Shown here piece after piece: positions 42,667-51,239 of a stretch of 58,259 bases of DNA. Source of the DNA: Planctomycetota bacterium (GTDB taxonomy: Bacteria > Planctomycetota > Phycisphaerae > Phycisphaerales > SM1A02); assembly GCA_003671025.1 (NCBI GenBank), contig QWPW01000021.1, forward strand, positions 1-58,259. Reading direction: 5' to 3'. The position numbers were made by a program, and so were the translations under genes. The notes under the pieces were generated by a model that saw only the letters and a program-made list of their open reading frames with translations, ran no database searches and was not told the origin of the DNA. Positions within the stretch are counted from its first letter, which is position 1. The number at the start of each line of letters is the position of its first letter.

Positions 42667-44214
42667 TCAGCCGCCGCCGGGGCCTTTGCCGCCGGGCTTG
42701 GTCATCGAGGTTGCGTCGAGAAGTTTTGCGAGGCGCTTGGGTTCAATCATCTTGTTGCGCAAAACGTATTCGCGCACGGTTTCGCCGCTTTTGAAGGCTT
42801 CTTTTGCGACTTTTGCGGCGTTGTCGTAGCCGATGACGGGCGCGAGCGCGGTGCACATCATGAGACTCTTCTCGACCGTTCCTGTTGCTTCGGCTTCGTT
42901 GAGCAGGAGTCCGTCGAGACACTTCTCGCAGAACATCTTTGATGCGTTGGCGAGCAGTTGAATCGATTCCACCAAGCGCTCGCTCATCACGGGCATTGCG
43001 ACGTTGAGTTCGAGCAGTGATCCGATTCCGCCGAGGCCCGCGGTGGTGATCGCCGCATCGTTGCCGATGACTTGGCACGCGACCATCATCACACTCTCAC
43101 AGATGACGGGATTCACTTTGCCCGGCATGATCGATGAACCTGGCTGTGTTGCCGGAAGCGAGAGCTCGAAGAGTCCACAGCGCGGACCGGAACCGAGCCA
43201 GCGAATGTCGTTGGCGATTTTCGTGAGCGAGACCGCGATGGTCTTGAGATGCGCATGCGCTTCGACGACACAATCGCGGGTTGATTGCGCTTCGAAATGA
43301 TTCTTCGCCTCGATGAACTTCACGCCGGTTTCGACGGTCAGCTTTGCGCACACGGTGCGCCCGAACTTGAGATGGGTGTTGATGCCCGTGCCCACCGCGG
43401 TTCCGCCGATGGGCATGTTCGACGCAAGCGCGCTGCACGCCGAACGCGCGCGCGTGATGCCGAGACGAATTGCTGCGGCGTAACCGCTGAATTCTTGACC
43501 TAAACGAATTGGCGTCGCATCCATCAAATGCGTGCGCCCGATCTTGACCACGTTGTCCCACTGTTTCGCTTTCGCCTCGAGCGACTTCGCTAACTGCTCC
43601 ATTGCGGGAATCAGTTGCTTGAATATCGCCAGCGCGCCCGCGATCTGCATCGACGAAGGAAAGGTGTCGTTGGAGCTCTGTCCGTAGTTCGAGTGATCGT
43701 TGGGATGAATGTGATCTTTCGATCCGATGGCTTTGCCCGCGCGCTGCGCCGCAACATTGGCCACCACTTCGTTCACATTCATGTTGGTCGACGTGCCTGA
43801 ACCAGTTTGAAACACATCGATAGGAAAGTGCTGCATCAGCGGATGCGGCATTCCTCGCGGCGCTGGTTGGGCGAACTCGCGCAACAGCTGGTCGCACGCG
43901 GCGACGATGGCCTTGGCTTTGTCGTGCGCCAATTCACCCAACTGAGCGTTCGCTTGCGCGCAGCACTTCTTGAGCAGGATGTGGGCTTCGATCTGTGCCT
44001 GCGGAATTGGGCGCAACGAGATGGGAAAGTTGAGCACCGCGCGCTGCGTGGTCGCGCCGTAGAGCGCCTCGCTGGGCACAAACATCTCGCCCATCGAATC
44101 AGTTTCGCGCCGCTGATTGTTTGCAGGTGCAGCGGCGATTGGACCGTTGACCTTGCTCTTGGAGGCGGATGCGGATGTGGTGCTCTTGTGCGCGCGAGTG
44201 CTTGTTTTTGCCAT
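42667..44214 (-). CDS. fumC: Class II fumarate hydratase
   Basis: FumC interconverts fumarate and malate in the TCA cycle as a tetramer. The 515-residue product has the superfamily signature GSSIMPGKVNP, plus QTGSGTSTNMNVNEV and HPNDHSNYGQSSND, which fit fumarase better than aspartase. About 40 Ala/Lys/Ser/Thr-rich residues precede the core (MGEMFVPSEALYGATTQRA), so an alternative start is the internal Met of MGEMFV. A Gly/Pro-rich tail ends the protein. The frame upstream of 44214 is not coding. Confidence 0.94.
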   Translation of the reverse strand: MAKTSTRAHKSTTSASASKSKVNGPIAAAPANNQRRETDSMGEMFVPSEALYGATTQRAVLNFPISLRPIPQAQIEAHILLKKCCAQANAQLGELAHDKAKAIVAACDQLLREFAQPAPRGMPHPLMQHFPIDVFQTGSGTSTNMNVNEVVANVAAQRAGKAIGSKDHIHPNDHSNYGQSSNDTFPSSMQIAGALAIFKQLIPAMEQLAKSLEAKAKQWDNVVKIGRTHLMDATPIRLGQEFSGYAAAIRLGITRARSACSALASNMPIGGTAVGTGINTHLKFGRTVCAKLTVETGVKFIEAKNHFEAQSTRDCVVEAHAHLKTIAVSLTKIANDIRWLGSGPRCGLFELSLPATQPGSSIMPGKVNPVICESVMMVACQVIGNDAAITTAGLGGIGSLLELNVAMPVMSERLVESIQLLANASKMFCEKCLDGLLLNEAEATGTVEKSLMMCTALAPVIGYDNAAKVAKEAFKSGETVREYVLRNKMIEPKRLAKLLDATSMTKPGGKGPGGG

Positions 44215-44490
44215 GTTTGTGAGTCTTTCCAGAAGAGGGGCGTTGATCATAACGCTTGCGCAAACCTCGCACTGCGCAGCGTGTGCTTTGCGTCGAACGG
44301 CTGGCAATCGTCGTCTCGATTCGAGCGGCTCAATGCACATCAATGAACCGTGACGATCCCCGCGCGTGTTCGAGGACGCGCGCGAAGAACCCCCCGCACA
44401 ATCGTGCGCGGCTAATGAATTGGCCGATTTTCCCGCTGCTTGTCGATGATGTTGCGCGTATCTTCGAGGTTGCAGTAGTGGGATTTTCAA

Positions 44491-45822
44491 ATGGCCGATC
44501 CACGCAAAGGTGAACATCACGCCAACCGCGCGAAAGAGATGCTCCGACAAGGGCGTCTCGCGGATGCCGAACGCGAGTTGCGCGCCGCGGTGGCCAACGA
44601 CCCATCGCGCGGCGATTGGCTGCTCAATCTCGGATGGACGCTCGAAGCGATTGGTCGACTCGATGACGCGCTGCAGCAGTACCGTCACTCCGCGGCGCTG
44701 CTGCCCACTGCACGCGACCCGCGCTTGGCTGAGGGACTGTTGCTGTCGAAGATGAATCGCCCTGGCGATGCGATCGCGCCGCTCGAGGCGACGCTCAAAT
44801 TTGATCCGCGTTGCGAGACGGCTGCGTCGGTGCTCATTCGTTCGCTCGCGTTGGTCGGTCGTCACGAAGAAGCGGAAACCGCTTATTACATGGCACTTCA
44901 CGCTATTGAGCGCCCCGCTACTTCACATCTCGAAATCGCGCGCAGCCTGCTCGCGCGCGGTGATTTGCGTCGTGCCGAATATTGCTTCCGCCGCGCCATC
45001 GCCGAAGGTCCTGCGCTTGCTGGAGTGCGCGTCGAACTCGCGCGTGCGTTGCTGCTCGCTGATCGCGGCGGCGAAACTGCGGTGCTCTTGAACGAAGAGT
45101 TTCGTCGCGGCATGGTGGCGCCTGCGCTGTCACTCGAGGCCGCGCGCATTCACCTTGCGTCCAATCGCGTCGCCGAGGCCGTGCAAGTGCTCGAGCACCT
45201 CGCGCGAGTGGAACCTTCCAATCCGCGGCTGCATCTCCTTCTCGCACGCGCCATGCGTCGACGCAACGATCTTCCGCGCGCGGCGCGCCACATCGAAATT
45301 GCCAGCAGACTCGCAAGCGATCTTCCCGGCCTCGCCTTCGAAGCGGCGTTGGTGGGTCTCGCCCGTGGACACGCTGCGGAGGCACGCGGCTTGTTGGTCA
45401 AAGAACTCGACGCTCGCGGCGCGCCCACTGATCGAGTGGATCTGCTGGAAATCGTGCAAGCACTCCTGACGACAGGACTCGCGGCTCGCGCGATGACCGT
45501 GTTTTCCGCTCGCTTTGGCAACGCGATTCGTCACACCAACGGCTCAGACATCGAACTTATGCGCGTTGGTGCTCGGCTTTCACTCGAGCAAGGTGACCTC
45601 ACCGAAGGTCGCGCACGTTCGCGTCGATTGCTCGCCCTCGATCCGCGCTCGATGATCGCGATGCACAACTTGGCACTGATCGCGCTGCAGCGTGGGCGCT
45701 TTGCTCTGGCGCGCGGTTGGATTGCGCGCGGTCGCGCCACCGATCCATCGGATTCGGGAATGCGTAAGTTGCGACTGCTGTGGTGGTGGCGCAGGTTGCT
45801 CGCGCCGCTCTCGCGCGATTGA
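44491..45822 (+). CDS. Tetratricopeptide-repeat protein
   Basis: The 443-residue protein consists of about ten TPR-like helical pairs (ANRAKEMLRQGRLADAERELRAAV, RLDDALQQYRHSAALLP, RPGDAIAPLEATLKFDP, and so on). It has no signal peptide or other domain, and ends in a basic Trp-rich tail (LRLLWWWRRLLAPL) that could touch membrane. TPR proteins act as protein-binding scaffolds. No partner is indicated by the neighbours (fumC divergent, rpsR convergent). Confidence 0.82.
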   Translation: MADPRKGEHHANRAKEMLRQGRLADAERELRAAVANDPSRGDWLLNLGWTLEAIGRLDDALQQYRHSAALLPTARDPRLAEGLLLSKMNRPGDAIAPLEATLKFDPRCETAASVLIRSLALVGRHEEAETAYYMALHAIERPATSHLEIARSLLARGDLRRAEYCFRRAIAEGPALAGVRVELARALLLADRGGETAVLLNEEFRRGMVAPALSLEAARIHLASNRVAEAVQVLEHLARVEPSNPRLHLLLARAMRRRNDLPRAARHIEIASRLASDLPGLAFEAALVGLARGHAAEARGLLVKELDARGAPTDRVDLLEIVQALLTTGLAARAMTVFSARFGNAIRHTNGSDIELMRVGARLSLEQGDLTEGRARSRRLLALDPRSMIAMHNLALIALQRGRFALARGWIARGRATDPSDSGMRKLRLLWWWRRLLAPLSRD

Positions 45823-45858
45823 TGAGCCATCTGATCACGCCTTGCCGCGATGAACAGA

Positions 45859-45894
45859 CCTACGAAGAGGCCTACGAAGAGGCCTACGAAGAGA
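45859..45894 (+). repeat. Three tandem copies of a 12-bp unit
   Basis: CCTACGAAGAGG is repeated three times (the last copy ends in AC instead of GG). It lies in the short gap between the TPR gene and the rpsR terminator, with no coding role. Confidence 0.85.
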
Positions 45895-45911
45895 CGGATC
45901 GACAAAAAGAA

Positions 45912-45939
45912 AGACGCGCAGAGAGATCTCTGCGCGTCT
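45912..45939 (-). terminator. Terminator between the TPR gene and rpsR
   Basis: An 11-bp stem (45912-45922 with 45929-45939) with a 6-base loop is flanked by GACAAAAAGA on its left, which gives a U-run on the minus strand, suitable for rpsR. Confidence 0.8.
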
Positions 45940-46026
45940 GTCATTCTTGATTTGTGCCACCTGCACTGCCGAAAAACCCTTGTTTTTGCGGCAATTCAGC
46001 GATGCGGGGCTACGCGTCGCGCAAAC

Positions 46027-46260
46027 TCACATCGTCGCGCTGGTGTACGGAAGCAGCGACATGAAACGTGCGCGCTTGATTCCTTGTGCAACCTGCAGCT
46101 GATGCTGCGCCGACAAACCCGTGCGCTTGCGCGAATAGATTTTGCCGTTTGGAGTCATGAGGCGACGAAGATCGTCGGTGGCGCGGTAGTCGACGAAAAG
46201 GCGACCGTTGGCGCCCTCTTTGAGCCGAAATGATGGAGGCGCAGCCTGGAATTGGGTCAT
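46027..46260 (-). CDS. rpsR: Ribosomal protein bS18
   Basis: The 77-residue protein has the bS18 core: VDYRATDDLRRLMTPNGKIYSRKRTGLSAQHQLQVAQ and IKRARFMSLLPY. ATG 46260 is chosen; the open frame continues upstream without conservation. It lacks the usual neighbours rpsF, ssb and rplI. Confidence 0.95.
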   Translation of the reverse strand: MTQFQAAPPSFRLKEGANGRLFVDYRATDDLRRLMTPNGKIYSRKRTGLSAQHQLQVAQGIKRARFMSLLPYTSATM

Positions 46261-46455
46261 GGTCGGATGAGTCCTGTCGAACAAAGGCGCGGTAGGCGCG
46301 GGTCGTGGTTGCTTCGCGCGAAGCGAAGGTGTGCCCACCACGAGCGGTGGGCGACGAATCGCCGAACATAACAGAACTCCGTCGCTTCGCCTAACCGTGA
46401 GTCGCCTGACGCTTGCACAAGATTCCTCAATTGTCGCGCTCTCGCTTGGTTCGAG

Positions 46456-47397
46456 ATGACTCTGCGAAATCTGGTGCTAGATTCAATCTCGAGGATCTCG
46501 TTTATTCCGCTCGTACCCCCCAACCTCGCGAACGTCCTCGCGCCGTTCACGCGCGCAGTCGTGCTCACGTCTGCGGGTGGCTCTGTCGCCGGGTCCGTGT
46601 TGGCTGCTATTGCGGACTCGAGCGTTCCATGTGAGCTTATCGGGCATCCTTTGATTGCGATGGCGGAACTCACGCGCCTCGAGCGCGACGCGATGGCCGG
46701 AGGCGGTGCCGAGCGCACCGTGTTGATCGTTGCCGACCGCGATCAGTCGGAGGCCGCCACTGCGTTTGACCAAGTCGACGATCTCAAGCCACTCTTTGAA
46801 GCGGTGCGCGAGCGACTCTCGCGCGTCTCGATTTATGTGTTTGCGGACGGTCTCCCCATCGAGATCTGCCGAGGCCGCGTGACCGACGCGCCTGTCGTGG
46901 TCGAGCCAGAAGTGACTGCGCGTCGTGCGGGAATTCCGATTACTCCGGTGCTGCGCATCGCACCCGGCTCAGCACCTGCTGTTGCAGCGACTTCGAGCAC
47001 GGGCAAACCAGCGCCAAAAAACTTGCATGTTGATGGGCACATCGATCACGCGCCAAGAAATGAACTCGACCGTGCGATCGGCCGCGCGAAGGAAACCGCG
47101 CTTGCGAGTGCAGACGAACTCGACAACCTTGAAGATGTCGATGACGAACTCGTGAGCGAAGCGGAACGCGCGGAAGCGGCCAAGCGCGAGTCAGTGACAC
47201 GCGAAGAACTCGCGATGCTGCTCGATCGATTTGACGAAACCAAAAATCGTGATGAGAAGAGTCGTGAGGAGACTCGACGCGATGCGGGTCATCGCGAACA
47301 GTCAAGCCGCGAGCATGGACGACACGAGCATGGACGGAATGAGCATGACGACCGTGATCTCGGTCGACCACGACCACCAAGCGGAGGCTCACGATGA
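46456..47397 (+). CDS. Hypothetical protein coupled to a diguanylate cyclase
   Basis: I do not recognise a family. The 313-residue product has an N-terminal ~170-residue alpha/beta part with receiver-like alternation (VVLTSAGGSVAGSVLAAIA, TVLIVADRDQ, VSIYVFADG), a linker, a charged helix (NLEDVDDELVSEAERAEAAKRE), and a His/Arg/Glu-rich tail (HGRHEHGRNEHDDRD) that could bind metal. Its stop overlaps the GGDEF gene start by 4 bases, so the two proteins are probably made together and may form a sensing pair. Confidence 0.6.
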   Translation: MTLRNLVLDSISRISFIPLVPPNLANVLAPFTRAVVLTSAGGSVAGSVLAAIADSSVPCELIGHPLIAMAELTRLERDAMAGGGAERTVLIVADRDQSEAATAFDQVDDLKPLFEAVRERLSRVSIYVFADGLPIEICRGRVTDAPVVVEPEVTARRAGIPITPVLRIAPGSAPAVAATSSTGKPAPKNLHVDGHIDHAPRNELDRAIGRAKETALASADELDNLEDVDDELVSEAERAEAAKRESVTREELAMLLDRFDETKNRDEKSREETRRDAGHREQSSREHGRHEHGRNEHDDRDLGRPRPPSGGSR

Positions 47398-49067
47398 CTG
47401 CGCAAGCGAGCGGACTCGCACGCACGCGCGCCTCACGAGGTCGCGTCATCGTCGTGGGTACAGGCGAAAACACACATCAACTCGCGAACACGCTGCGTCG
47501 ATTACTTCCGCGCGTGAGCGAGAGTCACGATCTCTATCGCGCGATCGATGACGTCGGTTCGTCGGGCGCGCGTGAACCCGTTGCCGCGGTGGCGATCTCT
47601 GCGCGCTGCGAAGGCTTCAACGCTGCCGCGTGTTTCGATGCGTTTCAACGCATTGATCCCACTGTGCAACTGCTGATCATTGTTGATCACGGCACTGAAG
47701 TCTTCGTCGCCGAAGCGCTCGCGCAAGGCTTCGAAAACTCGATCTCGCTTCCCGCGGAGCCCGACGAACTACGACGCATCTTCGGCGACCTTGGCTTGAT
47801 TGAACTTCCGCGGAGCCCTCGCGATTCTTCGGCCCAACATCCCGCGAGTTCTTCCGCAACAAGCGCACACGCGGCCGACGATGCGCGGAGGCATGATCAC
47901 GCACGCGTCGCCGCAGCAGTGACGCACGACGGCCATGTTCCTTCGCCGCGCAACGTGGTGGAGATTGCGATCCAAGATGCGCAGGCACGCATTTCGACAG
48001 AGCCGACGGACAGCAAGGCGTCGCGTGGAAACGTGACTGATGCGCCATCACATCGTGGGCGCGCCTCGCATGCTGCGTCGAATGAAGTGCCTCATCGACG
48101 CGCACCAGCGCGCGGATTCACGATGCCCGCGCAACGTCAACGCAACGCGACTCCGCATCCCGAGGGGCCGCCTGGTGACCTCGATCTTGTGCGCGCGTTG
48201 CTCGAAGGCGGCGACTTGCACGGCGCCGCGTTGCGCGTGCTGCGTCACCATCTCGGCACTGCTGATGTGCGATTTGTAAGCGACACGCGCGCCGACGAGT
48301 CCGATGAAGCCGAACTCGATCGCCGCTCGGTGCGCCACGTGCGCGTAGGAATGGGCAACGATTTCTTTGGCACGCTGATCTCGGCGACACTTGATCAAGC
48401 CACGCTCGAGTCGTGGGCTGCATGGCTTGCGCACTGGCTCGAGTTGGAGTCATCACACAGCGAACTGCGGCGACTCGCGTGGACGGATGAACTCACGGGC
48501 GCTGGGAATCGACGTGCGTTTGATCGCATGTGCGCTGATGTGCTCGCGACGGCGCTCAGCGAACGTCGCAGCGTGAGTCTGATGTGTTTCGACATCGACA
48601 ATTTCAAGCACTACAACGACGCGTTCGGTCACGACGCTGGTGACGAAGTGCTGCGCGAAACTGTTGAGCTCGTGCGCGTGTGCATTCGTCGTGGCGATCA
48701 TGTGTTTCGCATTGGTGGCGACGAGTTCGTCGTGCTCTTCTGCGATCCAAGTCCGCCGCGTTCCGAGCGAGCACTCAATAGCAGCGACACTTCTCACGCC
48801 TCACCCAAAGTGCCAGGCATCGGCGCACCTGAGTCGGTTGAGTCCATCGCCCACCGATTTCAACGAGCCATCGCAGAGTTGCGCTTCGCATCCTTGGGCG
48901 CGCAGGGCCCCGGCACCGTGAGCGTTTCCGCGGGAGTTGCCGTGTTTCCCTGGGAAGGACACGATGCCGCGAGTTTGCTGCGACTCGCGGACCTGCGCGC
49001 AATCGAATCCAAACGTGCGGGAAAAAATATCATCACCTTCGGCCCTGTGAACCAAGATCGCGATTGA
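47394..49067 (+). CDS. Diguanylate cyclase with N-terminal receiver-like domain
   Basis: The 557-residue protein makes cyclic di-GMP from GTP. Residues ~15-130 look like a receiver or pseudo-receiver (RVIVVGTGENTHQLANTL...AVAISARCEG...VQLLIIVDHGTE) without a clear phospho-Asp. A disordered, His/Arg-rich linker follows (~140-260), then a helical or GAF-like segment. The GGDEF domain starts LAWTDELTGAGNRRAFDRM, has the active site GGDEF at 441-445 and the inhibitory I-site RxxD (RRGD) five residues before. It is therefore a likely active, product-inhibited cyclase. Confidence 0.92.
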   Translation: MTAQASGLARTRASRGRVIVVGTGENTHQLANTLRRLLPRVSESHDLYRAIDDVGSSGAREPVAAVAISARCEGFNAAACFDAFQRIDPTVQLLIIVDHGTEVFVAEALAQGFENSISLPAEPDELRRIFGDLGLIELPRSPRDSSAQHPASSSATSAHAADDARRHDHARVAAAVTHDGHVPSPRNVVEIAIQDAQARISTEPTDSKASRGNVTDAPSHRGRASHAASNEVPHRRAPARGFTMPAQRQRNATPHPEGPPGDLDLVRALLEGGDLHGAALRVLRHHLGTADVRFVSDTRADESDEAELDRRSVRHVRVGMGNDFFGTLISATLDQATLESWAAWLAHWLELESSHSELRRLAWTDELTGAGNRRAFDRMCADVLATALSERRSVSLMCFDIDNFKHYNDAFGHDAGDEVLRETVELVRVCIRRGDHVFRIGGDEFVVLFCDPSPPRSERALNSSDTSHASPKVPGIGAPESVESIAHRFQRAIAELRFASLGAQGPGTVSVSAGVAVFPWEGHDAASLLRLADLRAIESKRAGKNIITFGPVNQDRD

Positions 49068-49202
49068 CGATTCCGTTCAATCTTGAGGGCGTACGCGCCG
49101 ATGAACTCTCCGCGCATTTGAGTCAGCTCGACAGAAGTGCCTGCATTCGCTTGAACCACTTTCCCCGTTGTCCCACTCGCGTTCCTTCCTCGTCTTTGCC
49201 CC

Positions 49203-50218
49203 ATGTTTCAGAGTCACACTCCGCAGACCGTCGTATTGAGTGACCTGCATCTTGGCCGGCCCGGTGGTGCCTCGCGTGCTGCCGCGTTCGAGCGAATCAT
49301 CGGCGCGTGCGACCGCCTCATCATCAACGGCGACGCAGCCGAACTTCACCACGCGCGCTTTCAAAGCGACGCGCAGCGCGAACTCGATGTGCTGCGTGAC
49401 CTCTGCGCCACCCGCGGAGTGCGACTCGATTTCATCGCGGGAAATCACGATCCATTCATCTCCGAGTATCGCGCGCTGACACTGGCCGATGGCGCCATCT
49501 ACATCCGGGAAATCACGATCCATTCATCTCCGAGTATCGCGCGCTGACACTGGCCGATGGCGCCATCTACATCACCCATGGCGATGCGTTCCATCCCGCT
49601 GTTGCGCCGTGGTCCCCTTACGCCGCATCGATGCGCGCCACGTTTGAGGCGACGCTCGCAGCGACTGCAGCGGGAACTCCGGAGGATTGCGCGCTCTTTC
49701 AAGCTGCACGCGAAGCGGCGATTTCGGAGTGGCGCGTGATGGGTTCCGGCGCACATGTTTCGACTATCAGCAACATGGCCGTGCGGCCGCATCGGGTGCT
49801 GTCTGTGTTGGCGTATTGGTCGCGGTACTCGAAGCTTGCCGCGCGATGGGCCGCGCGATTTTCTCCGCGCGCAGCAACGGTCATCGTGGGACACAGCCAC
49901 CGCGCATCGATTTCCCATCTCGAGGGTCGCTGCATTGTGAACACTGGCGCGTATGGGTTCCCAGGAGTTCCCCATGCCATCGTCATCGATGGAAGCACCG
50001 TCAAGATGTGTCGCATCGAGCAAGCAGGTGCGTACTACCAAATCGCAACGAAACCGCGAGCCGAGTGGAAGATTTCATTTGCGAAAGGCTCAGCGAATGT
50101 CGCACGAACCAACGCAACCGATGGAGTTGCTCAGTCGCCGCCGATGGGCTTCGCGAGCGCGGCGACGATGAATCGCGCCGCGACACCCAACGCATCGCCA
50201 TCAAGCGACGCGCTGTAA
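49203..50218 (+). pseudogene. Metallophosphoesterase disrupted by a 68-bp tandem duplication
   Basis: The 5' part encodes a calcineurin-like phosphoesterase with metal motifs SDLHLG, INGDAAEL and AGNHDP, then stops at 49547. The 3' part, in another frame, carries the remaining motif VGHSHRA and the C-terminus to 50218. Between them lies a perfect tandem 68-bp repeat (49438-49505, 49506-49573). Since 68 is not a multiple of 3, it shifts the frame; removing one copy gives a continuous 315-residue frame with NHDPFISEYRALTLADGAIYI leading into THGDAFHP. The intact protein would resemble LpxH/YfcE-like phosphoesterases. It could be a real mutation, a reversible switch or an assembly error. Confidence 0.88.
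49438..49573 (+). repeat. Perfect 68-bp direct tandem repeat
   Basis: Copies 49438-49505 and 49506-49573 are identical. The repeat lies inside the metallophosphoesterase gene just after its GNHDP motif and causes the frameshift. Confidence 0.97.
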
Positions 50219-51009
50219 CCGCTCGACTCGCACAGTTCGCGCAAACTTTCCGTCGCGATGTTTCCTGACGCGCCCGGTGCGTAGGGACAACCGCCGATTC
50301 CTCCCGCAGAACTGTCGAACTTGCGCACGCCTAGTTGCAGCGCTCTTGCGGCACAGGCACGCGCGCGATGCTGTGTGTCGTGGAGATGAAGCACGAGTTC
50401 GTGCATCGCTCGCACCTCTGCGCATGACTCAAGCATGCGCGCGATTTCGTCGGGCGTCGCAACTCCGATCGTGTCTCCCAGATCGAGTTCGTCGACTCCA
50501 ACATCGGACAAGCGCGCGCACACTTCGCGCACCGCTTCCGGCGCGATCGCACCGTCGTAGGGACACGCGATCACACAACTCACGTATCCGCGCACGATCA
50601 CGCCTGCGTCATGAGCGCGACGCACCACGGGAACGAATCGTTCGATCGACTGGGCAATCGTGGCGTTGATGTTCTTGCGCACGAAGCCTTCGCTCGCCGC
50701 GGTGAACACCGAAACTTTGCGCACGTTGGCGGCGAGCGCGCGTTCGAGTCCCTGTTCGTTGGGCACGAGCGCGCTGTAACAAACGCCTTCGACGCGCGGA
50801 ATACGTGCGAGCACCGCTTCTGCGTCAGCAAGTTGCGGCACCCACTTTGGGCTCACGAAACTGGTCACTTCGATTTCGCGCAGGCCCGCTGCGATGAGCA
50901 ATTCGATGAAGCGCACTTTGTCGTCGACCGAGACGATGCGCGCTTCATTCTGCAAACCATCGCGCGGAGCAACTTCACACAACGCCACGGTTGGACGCGC
51001 GTCGCTCAT
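50131..51009 (-). CDS. mvaB: Hydroxymethylglutaryl-CoA lyase
   Basis: It cleaves HMG-CoA to acetyl-CoA and acetoacetate in leucine or ketone-body catabolism. The 292-residue TIM-barrel protein has the APRDGLQNE substrate/metal segment and LHLHDTQHRA (metal His pair). The family signature GGIGGCPYAPGASGN has the catalytic cysteine, and GVDELDLGDTIGVATP is also present. Canonical DTYGQ-like residues are varied. Its 3' end overlaps the convergent phosphoesterase by 88 bases. It is the last gene of the ygfZ operon, and its ATG overlaps the small membrane protein's stop. Confidence 0.93.
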   Translation of the reverse strand: MSDARPTVALCEVAPRDGLQNEARIVSVDDKVRFIELLIAAGLREIEVTSFVSPKWVPQLADAEAVLARIPRVEGVCYSALVPNEQGLERALAANVRKVSVFTAASEGFVRKNINATIAQSIERFVPVVRRAHDAGVIVRGYVSCVIACPYDGAIAPEAVREVCARLSDVGVDELDLGDTIGVATPDEIARMLESCAEVRAMHELVLHLHDTQHRARACAARALQLGVRKFDSSAGGIGGCPYAPGASGNIATESLRELCESSGYSASLDGDALGVAARFIVAALAKPIGGD

Positions 51010-51239
51010 GAGTTTTCGGTCTCACGCGCGGTCTGTTCGCGTTGTTCCTTTGCGTCGCGCGCTGCCTGTGCTTCTTGTGCTTCTTGCGCCTCTTGCTGCT
51101 TGTGTTCGCGCAATGCCCGCATCAGCAACCAGATTGCCAACGCCAACACCAACAGTGAAATCAGCGCGCCGCCTGCGAAGAGCGCGAGCTCGGTTGCGCG
51201 CGCCGCGAAAACGCTTTCGGTCTCTGGCGCTTGATTCAT
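51006..51239 (-). CDS. Small single-pass membrane protein
   Basis: The 77-residue protein has one transmembrane helix (LALFAGGALISLLVLALAIWLLMRAL) and a C-terminal charged coiled-coil tail rich in Glu, Gln and Ala (KQQEAQEAQEAQAARDAKEQ). No family is recognised. Its start and stop both overlap its neighbours by 4 bases (ATGA), placing it firmly in an operon between ygfZ and the HMG-CoA lyase. The helix motif exceeds a usual signal anchor only slightly; a Nin/Cout or the reverse orientation is undecided. Confidence 0.72.
   Translation of the reverse strand: MNQAPETESVFAARATELALFAGGALISLLVLALAIWLLMRALREHKQQEAQEAQEAQAARDAKEQREQTARETENS

Noticed and set aside
49499-50041. 180-codon minus-strand ORF across the phosphoesterase pseudogene
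   Set aside because: Antisense of the conserved metallophosphoesterase motifs; no family match.
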